64,000 nt of DNA from Lentibacillus siamensis (GTDB lineage: Bacteria > Bacillota > Bacilli > Bacillales > Amphibacillaceae): positions 124,001-188,000 of the forward strand of contig NZ_BAAADS010000018.1 of NCBI RefSeq assembly GCF_039522605.1, read 5' to 3'. The translations under genes and the position numbers were made by a program. The stretch's first letter is position 1, and each line of letters begins with the position of its first letter. This document shows, piece after piece, positions 25,744 to 33,980 of this stretch. The notes beneath the pieces are model-generated. The model ran no database searches, was not told where the DNA came from, and was given only the letters and a program-made list of their open reading frames with translations.

Positions 25744-26949
25744 ATGCGAACAGGTATGGCAAACGCTCCGCTCCATGGCGGTCATTGCCCACCATGGTTA
25801 TTTGCCAAAATGAAGGACTTGGGTGCTTCTATTATCGAAGTCATGGTCATGGAATATGGCACGACAGAGGTTTTGCGAAGGTTGTCAGACCCCATCTGGT
25901 TCCAATCCTTTGGCAGTGTATTGGGATTTGACTGGAATTCCTCGGGCCTTACAACGGTACTATGCGGCGCTCTTAAAGAAGGACTGCGTGATGCACAGGG
26001 CGAGTTGGGGTTGTTTCTTGTTGGCGGCAAAGGCAAGGCATCCCGGAAAACACCGATGGAAATTATGGAGGCGGGTGAACGATACGGTTTATCCAATGAT
26101 TTAATCGAACTGCAGCAAACGAGCCGTACCGTGGCCAAAGTAGATTCAGCCGCAGTGCAGGATGGCTATCAGCTTTATCATCATTTCCTCGTGTTTGACC
26201 GCTCCGGGAATTGGGCAGTTATCCAACAGGGAATGAACGCTGCAAACCGCTATGCGAGACGGTATCACTGGTTAAAAGAGGGGATGGAGAACTTTACGGA
26301 AAATCCCCATCAAGCTGTATGCGGCACCCAGGAGCAACAGGTGCTTAATCTCGTATCCGGTGCAAACCAGGCGACAAGAATGGCCTCCGTTGAGATATGC
26401 CAAGATAAACCCGACCAAGTCAAAAAAGCCTATGATGCCATAATCAACAACCGTGTCGGAAAAAGAAACCGGGCCCCGCAGCAGCTAAGCCTGTTTGATA
26501 CCGAGGATAACAACGCGAGTGAACATAACGTCACCGGCCCTGTCTTAACCCTGCCGGAAAAGCACGCCATTCCATCTCCCAACTATTTGGATAAAGTTTT
26601 ATATAAAATTTATGAAAAACCCCCGGCTGATTACCAACAGTTGTTAGAACTGGAGGGAGTGGGACCAAGTACGCTGCGTGCACTTGCGATGGTGTCAGAG
26701 GTGACCCATGGTGCACAGCCATCCTTTCATGATCCGGTTCGATATGCATTCGCCCACGGAGGCAAGGACAGCTATCCGTTCCCCGTACAGCGTGACGACA
26801 TTACCAAGTCGTTGGATGTACTTAAATCGGCCATTAAAAAAGGGAAAATCGGGGAAAAAGATAAATTACAAGCGCTCCGAAAATTGTCCAACCGGGAATC
26901 TCGGCTGGATAAAGTCAGCGGCACTGAAACAACCCAAAACAGGCGGTAA
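25744..26949 (+). CDS. DUF763 protein with a helix-hairpin-helix
   Basis: A 401-residue protein of the DUF763 family, recognised from the N terminus MRTGMANAPLHGGHCPPWLF, SSGLTTVLCGALKEGL and GANQATRMASVEICQD. Near residues 300-325 is a helix-hairpin-helix-like segment (LLELEGVGPSTLRALAMVSE), which implies DNA contact. ATG 25744 is chosen because GAGGTG at 25732-25737 is 6 bp away; GTG 25735 would lie within it. The function is unknown. The family is better known from archaea and thermophilic bacteria, so its presence here may reflect transfer. It is single, preceded by a 285-bp gap with no gene and followed by a terminator and repeat array E. Confidence 0.8.
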   Translation: MRTGMANAPLHGGHCPPWLFAKMKDLGASIIEVMVMEYGTTEVLRRLSDPIWFQSFGSVLGFDWNSSGLTTVLCGALKEGLRDAQGELGLFLVGGKGKASRKTPMEIMEAGERYGLSNDLIELQQTSRTVAKVDSAAVQDGYQLYHHFLVFDRSGNWAVIQQGMNAANRYARRYHWLKEGMENFTENPHQAVCGTQEQQVLNLVSGANQATRMASVEICQDKPDQVKKAYDAIINNRVGKRNRAPQQLSLFDTEDNNASEHNVTGPVLTLPEKHAIPSPNYLDKVLYKIYEKPPADYQQLLELEGVGPSTLRALAMVSEVTHGAQPSFHDPVRYAFAHGGKDSYPFPVQRDDITKSLDVLKSAIKKGKIGEKDKLQALRKLSNRESRLDKVSGTETTQNRR

Positions 26950-26966
26950 CCTGCTTTGGGTTGTTT
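26927..26966 (+). terminator. Terminator overlapping the DUF763 stop
   Basis: A 12-bp perfect stem AAACAACCCAAA / TTTGGGTTGTTT with an inner CAGG/CCTG stem; the stop codon lies in the loop. The T run after it is poor (GCATTTCT). Confidence 0.65.
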
Positions 26967-27018
26967 GCATTTCTGCCCGTTTAGAAGCGTGGTGAAAAAA
27001 ATCAGCCTTTTTCAGCCA

Positions 27019-27133
27019 GTTCGCATGTTTGGGCCGAACTTCGCACGTTTTAGCTGAACTTCGCACGTTTGGATGGTAACTTCGCACGTTTTGCCTGAAG
27101 TTCGCACGTTTGGATGGTAACTTCGCATGTTTT
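27019..27133. repeat. Tandem repeat array E (TTCGCACGTTT core)
   Basis: Six cores of GTTCGCACGTTT or close variants in alternating 20- and 21-bp units (linkers TAGCTGAAC, GGATGGTAAC, TGCCTGAAG). The core is the reverse complement of the array D core (AAACGTGCGAA). The rest of the gap 26950-27455 holds one possible coding remnant (27186-27278). Confidence 0.88.
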
Positions 27134-27185
27134 TCACCACGCTCTTAGGCAAACGGACCTAAAGTCTATGTGTTAAAGCCAGATA

Positions 27186-27278
27186 TTAAGAGGCAGACAC
27201 TTCTACCGCAATACTCCCTTCATCACCTTTGTCTTTGTCTATAACCATCACCCGGCTATCTGCCTGATGATACGCCAT
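27186..27278 (-). other. Possible short coding remnant
   Basis: A 30-codon open frame on the minus strand from ATG 27278 to TAA 27186 (peptide MAYHQADSRVMVIDKDKGDE... ending in SAS). The frame stays protein-like for about ten codons upstream of the ATG (NWLEEGTEDY) and there is a purine-rich GGAGGAAGG 17 bases upstream of the ATG. It may be the 3' end of a deleted gene or a very small gene. I do not recognise it. Confidence 0.2.
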
Positions 27279-27455
27279 ATAATCTTCCGTACCTTCCTCC
27301 AACCAATTTCAACTCCAAATCAAAAAAGGTTGATGAAATTTTAATTTTGATGCCACCTTTTTAGCCTTCGATTCGATTTTATAGTAACAGCACCACATTT
27401 ATTTACCGGAGTTTATGACCCCGGAAAAAATCCCATATAAAGAAGAGGCGATAAC

Positions 27456-28538
27456 ATGAACTATATCAAAGAAATGAACGCGTTTTATCATCACGTAACG
27501 TTCAACCCGATCTCTGGCGGGGCAGTCTCGCTCTGGTCGACACTGATGCACTTTAACAACAAAAATGGTTGGCAGAAGACTTTCTCAGTCCCCGCCGGCC
27601 AGCTTGAATTATTGTCCGGTGTAAAAGGCACTACCTTTAAACGGGCACGCCGCGAATTAACTGAATGCGGCTTTATCGAAGTGACAGCAGGCAAAGGAAA
27701 CAAATCGGCAACATACCGGATGATTTCGCTGGCAGACAAAATGGTTGGCAGCACCGGTTATGTTGCAAATGAAACGAAAGCAAGTTATGAGGATTCACCA
27801 ACAACAGACAACCAATCACAGCATGAAAGTACAGAAGAAAATACAGACACGGGTGAAGAAACTGAAGCACATACTGGAAACAAAACAGAAGAGATTACTG
27901 CAAAAAAAGCCCACGACCTGGCCCGAAAGATGGTCCACAATCAAGACCACAAGTTGGCCCACAAATCGGACCGCAATATGGCCCACAGTCCGGCCCCATT
28001 ATTTAAACAATACATAAACAAAACACAAACCAAAGAAAAACCAAAAAAACAACTACTACCTAGCAGTTGTGATTCAGACGCAATCCGTTTTTACCAAGAA
28101 AACTTCGGCATGGTCAGCCCATATGTCGCCGATGATCTCACAAACTGGATTCAGGATACCGGCGAGGCCTTAGTTCTGCATGCCATGAAACAGGCACTGG
28201 ACCAAGGAAAAGCGAACTGGAGCTATGTGAAAGGAATTCTGAAGGCATGGTTGCGAAATGGGGTTAAAACCGTTGAACAGGCTGAAGCAGAAGCGACTGC
28301 ATTCCGTCAGAAAAACAATCGCGGCAATTGGAATAACTCCCAACAGGAAGAGGTCATTCCTGATTGGTTCCAAGAGCGCCAGCAAAAGCAGGCTGCAAAA
28401 AGGGCTGCAGAAAAAAGGGCCGATGCACAAACCGGGATGACCAAGGAGGTGGACATGGAGGTGTTTAACGAGTTGTTGGCCGAGTTTACGGGGAGAGATG
28501 GTGTTGAGACTAGCCAGATCAACAGTGTTCAAAATTGA
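27456..28538 (+). CDS. DnaD-domain phage-type replication protein
   Basis: A 360-residue protein of the phage replisome-organiser/DnaD group. The N-terminal winged-helix part (about 1-95: YIKEMNAFYHHVTFNPISGGAVSLWSTLMHFNN, then VKGTTFKRARRELTECGFI) resembles DnaD/DnaB initiation proteins. A Thr/Glu/Gln/Lys-rich linker follows (about 105-205). The DnaD C-terminal domain is at about 208-285 (IRFYQENFGMVSPYVADDLTNWI and SYVKGILKAWL). Such proteins open phage or plasmid origins and recruit the helicase. No other phage gene is nearby, so this is probably a leftover of an integrated element. Three 15-bp iteron-like repeats follow within 240 bp. An AAGAGGCG ribosome binding site precedes the ATG. 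Confidence 0.82.
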   Translation: MNYIKEMNAFYHHVTFNPISGGAVSLWSTLMHFNNKNGWQKTFSVPAGQLELLSGVKGTTFKRARRELTECGFIEVTAGKGNKSATYRMISLADKMVGSTGYVANETKASYEDSPTTDNQSQHESTEENTDTGEETEAHTGNKTEEITAKKAHDLARKMVHNQDHKLAHKSDRNMAHSPAPLFKQYINKTQTKEKPKKQLLPSSCDSDAIRFYQENFGMVSPYVADDLTNWIQDTGEALVLHAMKQALDQGKANWSYVKGILKAWLRNGVKTVEQAEAEATAFRQKNNRGNWNNSQQEEVIPDWFQERQQKQAAKRAAEKRADAQTGMTKEVDMEVFNELLAEFTGRDGVETSQINSVQN

Positions 28539-28635
28539 TTGGCGGGGTTCATTTAAAAATTGGTTGTTGCTGCATGAATTGCTGAGCAGCGCCATTGTTC
28601 TTTGGCATTCCTTAATGTGCATTGTGTATAATGAC

Positions 28636-28772
28636 AATAAAGCTATTTAATTTTGAAGCCGAAAATGAGCATTACACCGTCCTCAAGCGAGGGCGGTGTA
28701 AAAATAAAGTTGTTTAACCTCTTATAAAATTACTGAATACGAACTTATGGAAGTAACAATAAAGTCATTTAA
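28636..28772. repeat. Three iteron-like repeats AATAAAGNNRTTTAA
   Basis: Copies at 28636-28650, 28703-28717 and 28758-28772, all in the same orientation, in the 330-bp gene-free gap after the DnaD-like gene. The centre (CTA, TTG, TCA) varies while the arms are constant. Confidence 0.5.
28672..28701 (+). terminator. Hairpin/terminator after the DnaD-like gene
   Basis: A 13-bp stem TTACACCGTCCTC / GAGGGCGGTGTAA (one G-T wobble) with loop AAGC. It lies between iteron copies 1 and 2 and is followed by A-rich rather than T-rich sequence on the plus strand. Confidence 0.55.
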
Positions 28773-28871
28773 AAATCAATTCCTTATGTCACAATCGCGC
28801 CCGATAAAGGAACAAGGTTTTTCACTGTTACCTAAGAAAAATTGACAAAAAAGAGTGCGTATTTAGCGCTC

Positions 28872-29120
28872 TTAGTTACTATTCCTGTTTTTTAAAATAT
28901 ATAGTTCTTTCTCCATCTTATTTACCTTGTCAACAATAAAATCCATTTCATTAATTCTTGATTCATTAGTTAATTCAAACTTCCCACCAACACCTTCTAG
29001 TTTGGCTTCAACAGTATCAAATCGATTATGCATTTCCGATTTTAAAGAATGAATTTCTGATTTCATACTTTTCATTTCTTTATTCATTTCGGTAAGTAGA
29101 TCAAAAATTTGCTTATCCAC
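28872..29120 (-). CDS. Small coiled-coil protein
   Basis: An 82-residue protein dominated by heptad-like repeats (NKEMKSMKSEIHSLKSEMHNRFDTVEAKLEG, then DKVNKMEKELYILKN), predicted as a coiled coil throughout. GTG 29120 is preceded by AGGGGTG at proper spacing. Similar small coiled-coil proteins are scattered in Bacillaceae accessory regions without assigned function. There is no signal peptide. It lies between the DnaD-like gene and the Nudix gene, on the same strand as the latter but downstream of it. Confidence 0.65.
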   Translation of the reverse strand: MDKQIFDLLTEMNKEMKSMKSEIHSLKSEMHNRFDTVEAKLEGVGGKFELTNESRINEMDFIVDKVNKMEKELYILKNRNSN

Positions 29121-29254
29121 TTCATCACCCCTATGTGATTATTATAATTGATATTAGTTAAATAAGCACTACCTTTTTAAAAGTATTCGTTAGTTCCGTA
29201 AGCGCCCGATTGATGAACAATCTCTTCAAAATCGAGTTGTATTGTTTAGTAAGA

Positions 29255-29701
29255 TTAAACATTATTCCCAACTTCATTAAGGAATTTATTAATAACTATA
29301 CTGTCGGGTGGAGATAAATCAAGTGGAATTTCTTCATAGTTAAAAAATCTTAATTCTTTTACCTCTGCATTATTTTCATTTAAGGCCCCTTTAAAATCAC
29401 TGCAAATGTAAGCAGAAATGACATTGTATACCTCATCACCATTGGGATATTTATAATACAGGTTTTTTCCCGAAAATAAATCAAACAACTCAATGCTATT
29501 CGCTTCTAATCCTGTTTCTTCAAAAAGCTCTCTTTTTGCAACATCTTCCATGGTCTCTCCTAATTCCATAGAACCTCCAGGTAGTGCCCACAATCCGTTA
29601 TCCGTACGTCGCTGCAACAACAGATATTGATTTTTACATAATAATACACAGGCTCCAGTCGCTATAATTGGTCTGGAACCCACAAACCTTCTTAATTCCA
29701 T
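29255..29701 (-). CDS. Nudix hydrolase
   Basis: A 148-residue Nudix (MutT-like) pyrophosphohydrolase. The Nudix box is complete: GGSMELGETMEDVAKRELFEETGL, with the metal-binding REXXEE glutamates. The N terminus GACVLLCKNQYLLLQRR and ALPGG are family-typical. Substrates are nucleoside diphosphates linked to another moiety; the specific one cannot be inferred. ATG 29701 has a weak GGGG upstream; an in-frame GTG at 29722 is the alternative. Single gene, minus strand. Confidence 0.85.
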   Translation of the reverse strand: MELRRFVGSRPIIATGACVLLCKNQYLLLQRRTDNGLWALPGGSMELGETMEDVAKRELFEETGLEANSIELFDLFSGKNLYYKYPNGDEVYNVISAYICSDFKGALNENNAEVKELRFFNYEEIPLDLSPPDSIVINKFLNEVGNNV

Positions 29702-29856
29702 TATGTACCCCAATAGAAACACCTCATCAATTTAGTTTCTCCTACTCCGCGATTGCGTCCGATCGTATTACTTAATAAGATGACTAGCAATTTAGCTTGC
29801 CTATTCCTTTATTAATTTCTAATGCTTCAAAGAAATATGCAGCCTGCCCATTGAAT

Positions 29857-30171
29857 CTATTCCCTGACTACTTCAAATTGTTTAGCTATGTGTGGATCAT
29901 TGATTCCTAGAGTGTTAAACAAAAAATCACTCAAATTATGCAACCATTTATGTTTAGAATCTAAATCCCCAAGTTTGCAGTCCAATACAAATCGCAAATA
30001 TTCTTCCTTACTTTTACCTTTTGAGAAATGATAAAAATTCGCTAAAGAATATACTCCCAGCCCTAATGCATTTAATTGTTCCCAAATAGCTTTCTTAGAA
30101 GAACACCCTTTGAAGTAAGCAAAAAGATTGCTCCAATAATGATTAAGCATGTATTGATTTAACTCATTCAA
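29857..30171 (-). CDS. Hypothetical protein, possibly truncated
   Basis: A 104-residue reading frame I do not recognise (MNELNQYMLNHYWSNLFAYFKGCSSKKAIWEQLNALGLGVYS begins it in pieces; the rest is rich in aromatic and charged residues, e.g. SKGKSKEEYLRFVLDCKLGDLDSKHKWL). It has convincing protein-like composition. The start is poor: TTG 30171 or ATG 30150, neither with a ribosome binding site, and an in-frame TGA lies just upstream. It directly abuts the broken esterase gene, so the 5' end may have been lost in the same rearrangement. Confidence 0.45.
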   Translation of the reverse strand: MNELNQYMLNHYWSNLFAYFKGCSSKKAIWEQLNALGLGVYSLANFYHFSKGKSKEEYLRFVLDCKLGDLDSKHKWLHNLSDFLFNTLGINDPHIAKQFEVVRE

Positions 30172-30254
30172 CTGATTTCATTTCTGCTGCACAATTTGTT
30201 TTCTTTCTTGTTCTGCAGCCGTTCAATCTTCACAATCAATAACGACTTTTTCTC

Positions 30255-30777
30255 TCATTCGCTGTCACGCAATGGGTCATACTGCGCCGTCAAAATGGTT
30301 GAAGGCGGCAATCCGTTCATATCATCATATAATATCGGTGAGGCATATGGATGATTCGTGTCCTCTTTTTTATTGAAATAATGATTATTGAACCACTTCA
30401 TACTTTCTTCCGTTAAAAAATATCCCTCGGCATTTTCCTTAATGGAATCAGATTCACCCTTAAATCCATTTACGGGGTAAATTAAAAGTTGGTGACAGAT
30501 CACAGGCATTTGCTGTTCTTTTGCCTTAATCGAAGCAACAGCGGCAAGGTTTCCACCTGCACTGTCACCCCCAACCGCGATTCGGTCTGGTTCAATAGCA
30601 AATTCCTGTGCAGCGTCGCGACCCACACAAGGGCATCATAAGCATCGTCAACCGCAGCCGGAAACTTGTGTTCAGGTGCCAGGCGGTAATCCACGGAGAC
30701 AACAACACATGCAGCTTCATTCGCGAGGTGCCGGCAAACTGCATCATGCGTATCTAGACTGCCGATTACCCACCCCC
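30255..30777 (-). pseudogene. HSL-type alpha/beta-hydrolase (carboxylesterase), broken
   Basis: Pieces of a hormone-sensitive-lipase family esterase in two frames. The first runs WVIGSLDTHDAVCRHLANEA, VSVDYRLAPEHKFPAAVDDAYDALVWV; after a small deletion near 30620 the second frame continues GRDAAQEFAIEPDRIAVGGDSAGGNLAAV (nucleophile Ser in GDSAGG) and ILTAQYDPLRD with the catalytic Asp. The HGGG oxyanion motif is disrupted by another shift near 30778, the N-terminal third is absent, and the frame stops right after YDPLRDSE, losing the catalytic His. Clearly non-functional as it stands. Confidence 0.82.
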
Positions 30778-30890
30778 CTATGATATGTCAAGGAGAATAC
30801 TTCTTTAGAAAACACGAAAACGGTTCCAACAACTCATTTGGAAAAGGAAACAAAAGCTCCTGCGCCCATGCATCCACTCGGGTTCCCTAA

Positions 30891-31625
30891 TTAAGCGAAC
30901 ACTTCCAGCAAATCCGCTGACAATCCCTCAAATACATCGGAGTAAACCGCTTGGCGAGCACTTTTTGAATATGTTTTATTGTTTACGATTTCATTGTCCT
31001 TCAGCGAATAAACCAATATGTGTTCATTGATTGGATCGACTATCCAGTATTCTTTAACACCACATTGCTTATACAACTCAAGCTTCGTCAACATATCCTT
31101 ACTTCTCGTGGAGGGTGATAACACTTCGACTACCAAAGTTGGTGTACCTTTATAATTATCCATCTCATCCAGATTGTATTTGTCGCAGATGACCACAATA
31201 TCCGGTTGAACCACACAGATATTCGTTTGTTCCTTCATGAAAGTTATATCAAATGGGGATGTAAGCGGCGTACATGTTTTCCCTTTAAACCAATTGTAAA
31301 AAGTGCCAAAAAGTTCACCAACCGCATGCTGGTGCTTATAGGAAGGTGAGGCAAGATTATAGATGACACCATCAATTAGTTCAAACCTTTTTTCCGAGTC
31401 CTCAGTCAGTTCCAGAAATGCCTCATAAGTCACCCAGCCACTGGAGGATTTATAATCTGATTGCTCTTCTCCTACAGAATCTGCACTATAACAAGGCATG
31501 ATTTTGGCCGCATCTTTTCCACTTTTCGTTACAATGATTTGCTCACCGGCTTCCACATACGTCAAGTATTTTCCGAAACTATTTTGCATTTTGGTCGAAG
31601 GTACTCTCACGTTAACCACATCCAT
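30891..31625 (-). CDS. Phd/YefM antitoxin domain fused to a Uma2-family nuclease domain
   Basis: A 244-residue two-domain protein. Residues 1-45 (VNVRVPSTKMQNSFGKYLTYVEAGEQIIVTKSGKDAAKIM) match the Phd/YefM antitoxin DNA-binding fold. Residues about 65-240 are a Uma2 (DUF820) PD-(D/E)XK-like domain: WVTYEAFLEL, ELIDGVIYNLASPS, VQPDIVVICD, TLVVEVLSPSTRSKDMLTKLELYKQCGVKEYWIVDP, carrying the Asp, Glu and Lys expected for the active site. Uma2 proteins are putative restriction-type endonucleases of unproven role. The fusion may give a self-regulating DNA-binding nuclease. The ATG at 31625 is plausible; no strong ribosome binding site. Monocistronic. Confidence 0.82.
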   Translation of the reverse strand: MDVVNVRVPSTKMQNSFGKYLTYVEAGEQIIVTKSGKDAAKIMPCYSADSVGEEQSDYKSSSGWVTYEAFLELTEDSEKRFELIDGVIYNLASPSYKHQHAVGELFGTFYNWFKGKTCTPLTSPFDITFMKEQTNICVVQPDIVVICDKYNLDEMDNYKGTPTLVVEVLSPSTRSKDMLTKLELYKQCGVKEYWIVDPINEHILVYSLKDNEIVNNKTYSKSARQAVYSDVFEGLSADLLEVFA

Positions 31626-31692
31626 TATTAGCTAATTTATTATTATTATATAATGAATTAGGTATTAATACAACTGAATATTAGCTAATCAG

Positions 31693-31718
31693 GGAAGCAA
31701 ATGCTCCGTCCCTATTCT
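31693..31718. repeat. Dispersed 26-bp repeat, copy 2
   Basis: GGAAGCAAATGCTCCGTCCC followed by TATTCT, between the Uma2-fusion start and the ydbT stop; compare 23987-24012 and 55444-55468. Confidence 0.6.
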
Positions 31719-31724
31719 TCTACG

Positions 31725-33206
31725 TCATTCAATCTCTATCTCCTTACTGCGCTCCACATACCATTTGTGAAAATCATTCCCCATCGTTACCGGCACATCC
31801 TCAATCGATGTGTGACGGACCGGCTTGGCGCGATTCACCATGTTGACAGATGACAGGCCGAACCGCTTCTGCAGTCTGGTGCGGGATATTTCCACTTCAA
31901 TGATCTTTTTACGTTTGGACACAAACATCGTCGTTTGCATGCTTCCTTGTTTGAACTGAACAAACCCTTCATTCAGAACGTATCGTGTGTTCACATAGTC
32001 CAAAATCCGGAGAGCATAAATAATCACGAATAACCCGATTGAAATAATCCACCATGCTTGTTCGATATCCAATACAGGCGGTTTGAAATAAACTAATGCA
32101 ATCGTTGCGACAATCCACAGCCAACTGGGTTTTAACAAGCGAACCCACAGTGACTTCCGTGGTAAATGATGCATCTCTGGTGTCACTTCATATTCCGGCA
32201 AAATTTCCGAGACCATCGCATATGCCCGCCCCATTGGCAGAAACGGATACAGTGAATTTGTTTCCGCTTCATCTTCCCCGACACTTCCGGCACTGATCAG
32301 CTTCACTTCCGCAAGCCCAAGCACCCGTTTTATCACCGACTGGGTAATTTCAATCGCCTGTACCTTATCCTTGGAAATCGTAAACGTCGACTTATTCAAC
32401 ATCCCTTTGGAAATAAAAATCGTGTGATCATCCGAAGCAATTTCATATCTACCGTATTTTATAAAAGTCCGGACAACGCCAATCGCCACCGACAAGATAA
32501 CCACCCCCACAATCAGCAGTGTAAATATCCACCAGGTGGCCGTGATCGACATCAATATCTCCTTTGCTTTACTCTCCACATCAAATATATCTTTGATATC
32601 CGATGATACCGAGAACACGATTGGAATCAACACGAGGAAACTCAGCGAAGTGAAAGATGCTTTCACCGTATCTTTTCTTGTCGGCCGGAAATGAACGGTT
32701 CGATTCGCTGGTTCTTGCTTCACGGCTGGATCTGTTTCATCAGTCTCCTCAAACTCCATGCTGTCGGAGTGATGGATCTTTGTTTCCAGGTCATCCAGTT
32801 CTTTTTTTGAAATGACTTCAAATTTAATCGAAGCATCTGCATCTGACATACTCGTTTCAAATACAACTGAAGTCAGTCCGAACAGTTTATGGATAAATGT
32901 CTGCCGGCGCTGCATATTGTGGATTTTGGAATAGGGAATGGTGCGCTCCGATTTATTCAAAAGCCCTTTATACAAATAAAAGGAAACATTGTCCGCCGCA
33001 TATTTTTGAGTAAACCATTTATAAAAAATAGAAACAATGGCAAGCACAATCACTGCACAGAAAATAATCCTTCCATACTTCACCCAGGTCGCTTCAGAAC
33101 CAATATTGATCACGAAAAGAATCATTACAATGAAAAATGTACTTTTTATCAAGGTCCAAAAATCAAACAGGATGTTCAATGGATGGTATCGTTTTAGCTG
33201 TCCCAT
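31725..33206 (-). CDS. ydbT: YdbT-like bacterial PH-domain membrane protein
   Basis: A 493-residue membrane protein with three bPH2 (YdbS-like) domains, each about 70-80 residues after a hydrophobic pair: repeats can be seen at SFYLYKGLLNKSERTIPYSKIHNMQRRQTFIHKLFGL, TIFISKGMLNKSTFTISKDKVQAIEITQSVIKRVLGL and VQFKQGSMQTTMFVSKRKKIIEVEISRTRLQKRFGL. The start codon overlaps the ydbS stop by one base (TAATG), so translation is coupled. In Bacillus subtilis the ydbST pair is in the sigma-W envelope-stress regulon and protects against an antimicrobial from related bacilli; that role is transferred by homology. No sigma-W promoter match was seen upstream here. Confidence 0.85.
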   Translation of the reverse strand: MGQLKRYHPLNILFDFWTLIKSTFFIVMILFVINIGSEATWVKYGRIIFCAVIVLAIVSIFYKWFTQKYAADNVSFYLYKGLLNKSERTIPYSKIHNMQRRQTFIHKLFGLTSVVFETSMSDADASIKFEVISKKELDDLETKIHHSDSMEFEETDETDPAVKQEPANRTVHFRPTRKDTVKASFTSLSFLVLIPIVFSVSSDIKDIFDVESKAKEILMSITATWWIFTLLIVGVVILSVAIGVVRTFIKYGRYEIASDDHTIFISKGMLNKSTFTISKDKVQAIEITQSVIKRVLGLAEVKLISAGSVGEDEAETNSLYPFLPMGRAYAMVSEILPEYEVTPEMHHLPRKSLWVRLLKPSWLWIVATIALVYFKPPVLDIEQAWWIISIGLFVIIYALRILDYVNTRYVLNEGFVQFKQGSMQTTMFVSKRKKIIEVEISRTRLQKRFGLSSVNMVNRAKPVRHTSIEDVPVTMGNDFHKWYVERSKEIEIE

Positions 33207-33700
33207 TATTCAACTTCCTTTATCTTGGCAAAATGGGCAATCTGATTCCGTAACGCAAAGGCATCTTCCTTCGATAATGCCGGAATTTCATGGTTGGATG
33301 CCATCGTTGTAATGGAGACAGCGTACAGCCCATACTTTCGCATAATCGGCCCCTGGTTGGTAGCCACAGCCTGTATTTTCGTCATGGGAACGAGCTGATG
33401 CTCCTCTGTCAAAATGCCTTGTTTGATTTGCAAAAACTCCTCACTCACGTCATACCGGAAATGGTTATATTTCAACGATGGTTCAATAAATAAAGACCAT
33501 ATCACCCCAACAGCGAAAAGTATAATGGCTACCAATAAGACCCAGCCAATCCATTCCCACCATGAAAATCTAGCATCGAGAAAATAAAGTACCGCAATAA
33601 TGACGAAACCAATGATAGCGCCAATGATTTCCCTAATGATCCATACGTTTTTAACATACTTGGACAACCGCTGCTCAGGTGCAGCTATTTGCTGATCCAT
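33206..33700 (-). CDS. ydbS: YdbS-like bacterial PH-domain membrane protein
   Basis: A 164-residue protein with two N-terminal transmembrane helices (about 25-70) followed by one bPH2 domain (FRYDVSEEFLQIKQGILTEEHQLVPMTKIQAVATNQGPIMRKYGLYAV). The repeat pattern matches those in the downstream ydbT product, and the two are expected to form a membrane complex. AAGGAAG precedes the ATG at 33700. The pair is monocistronic as an operon; the 280-bp region upstream to 33980 has no gene I can support. Confidence 0.85.
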   Translation of the reverse strand: MDQQIAAPEQRLSKYVKNVWIIREIIGAIIGFVIIAVLYFLDARFSWWEWIGWVLLVAIILFAVGVIWSLFIEPSLKYNHFRYDVSEEFLQIKQGILTEEHQLVPMTKIQAVATNQGPIMRKYGLYAVSITTMASNHEIPALSKEDAFALRNQIAHFAKIKEVE

Positions 33701-33980
33701 AGAAATCTACTTCCTTATCTGTAATGTGATTTATGATGATAGTGTCAGAATCTCATATACCATAAATAATATATCAAATAAGAAGTTCGTTTGCCTATCC
33801 TGTTTTAGGTAATTGCATTATTATTGGTTTTTGTATTGGTGGATGGGTTGTTCTGCATGTTTATACTGGAAAGAGGCTTTGTGGAATTGTACTTATTGAT
33901 TTTGCACTGGGGTTGAAAACCGCTGTCCATACATGGAGGAAAACAGGCAGACAATATAACGATGGAATAGGCGATTATCA

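Noticed and set aside
28170..28637. Minus-strand frame of 155 codons opposite the DnaD-like gene.
   Set aside because: Shadow frame of a well-supported gene with no independent evidence.
33701..33800. Sigma-W promoter upstream of ydbS.
   Set aside because: No TGAAAC-N16-CGTA-like pair could be found in the upstream sequence.
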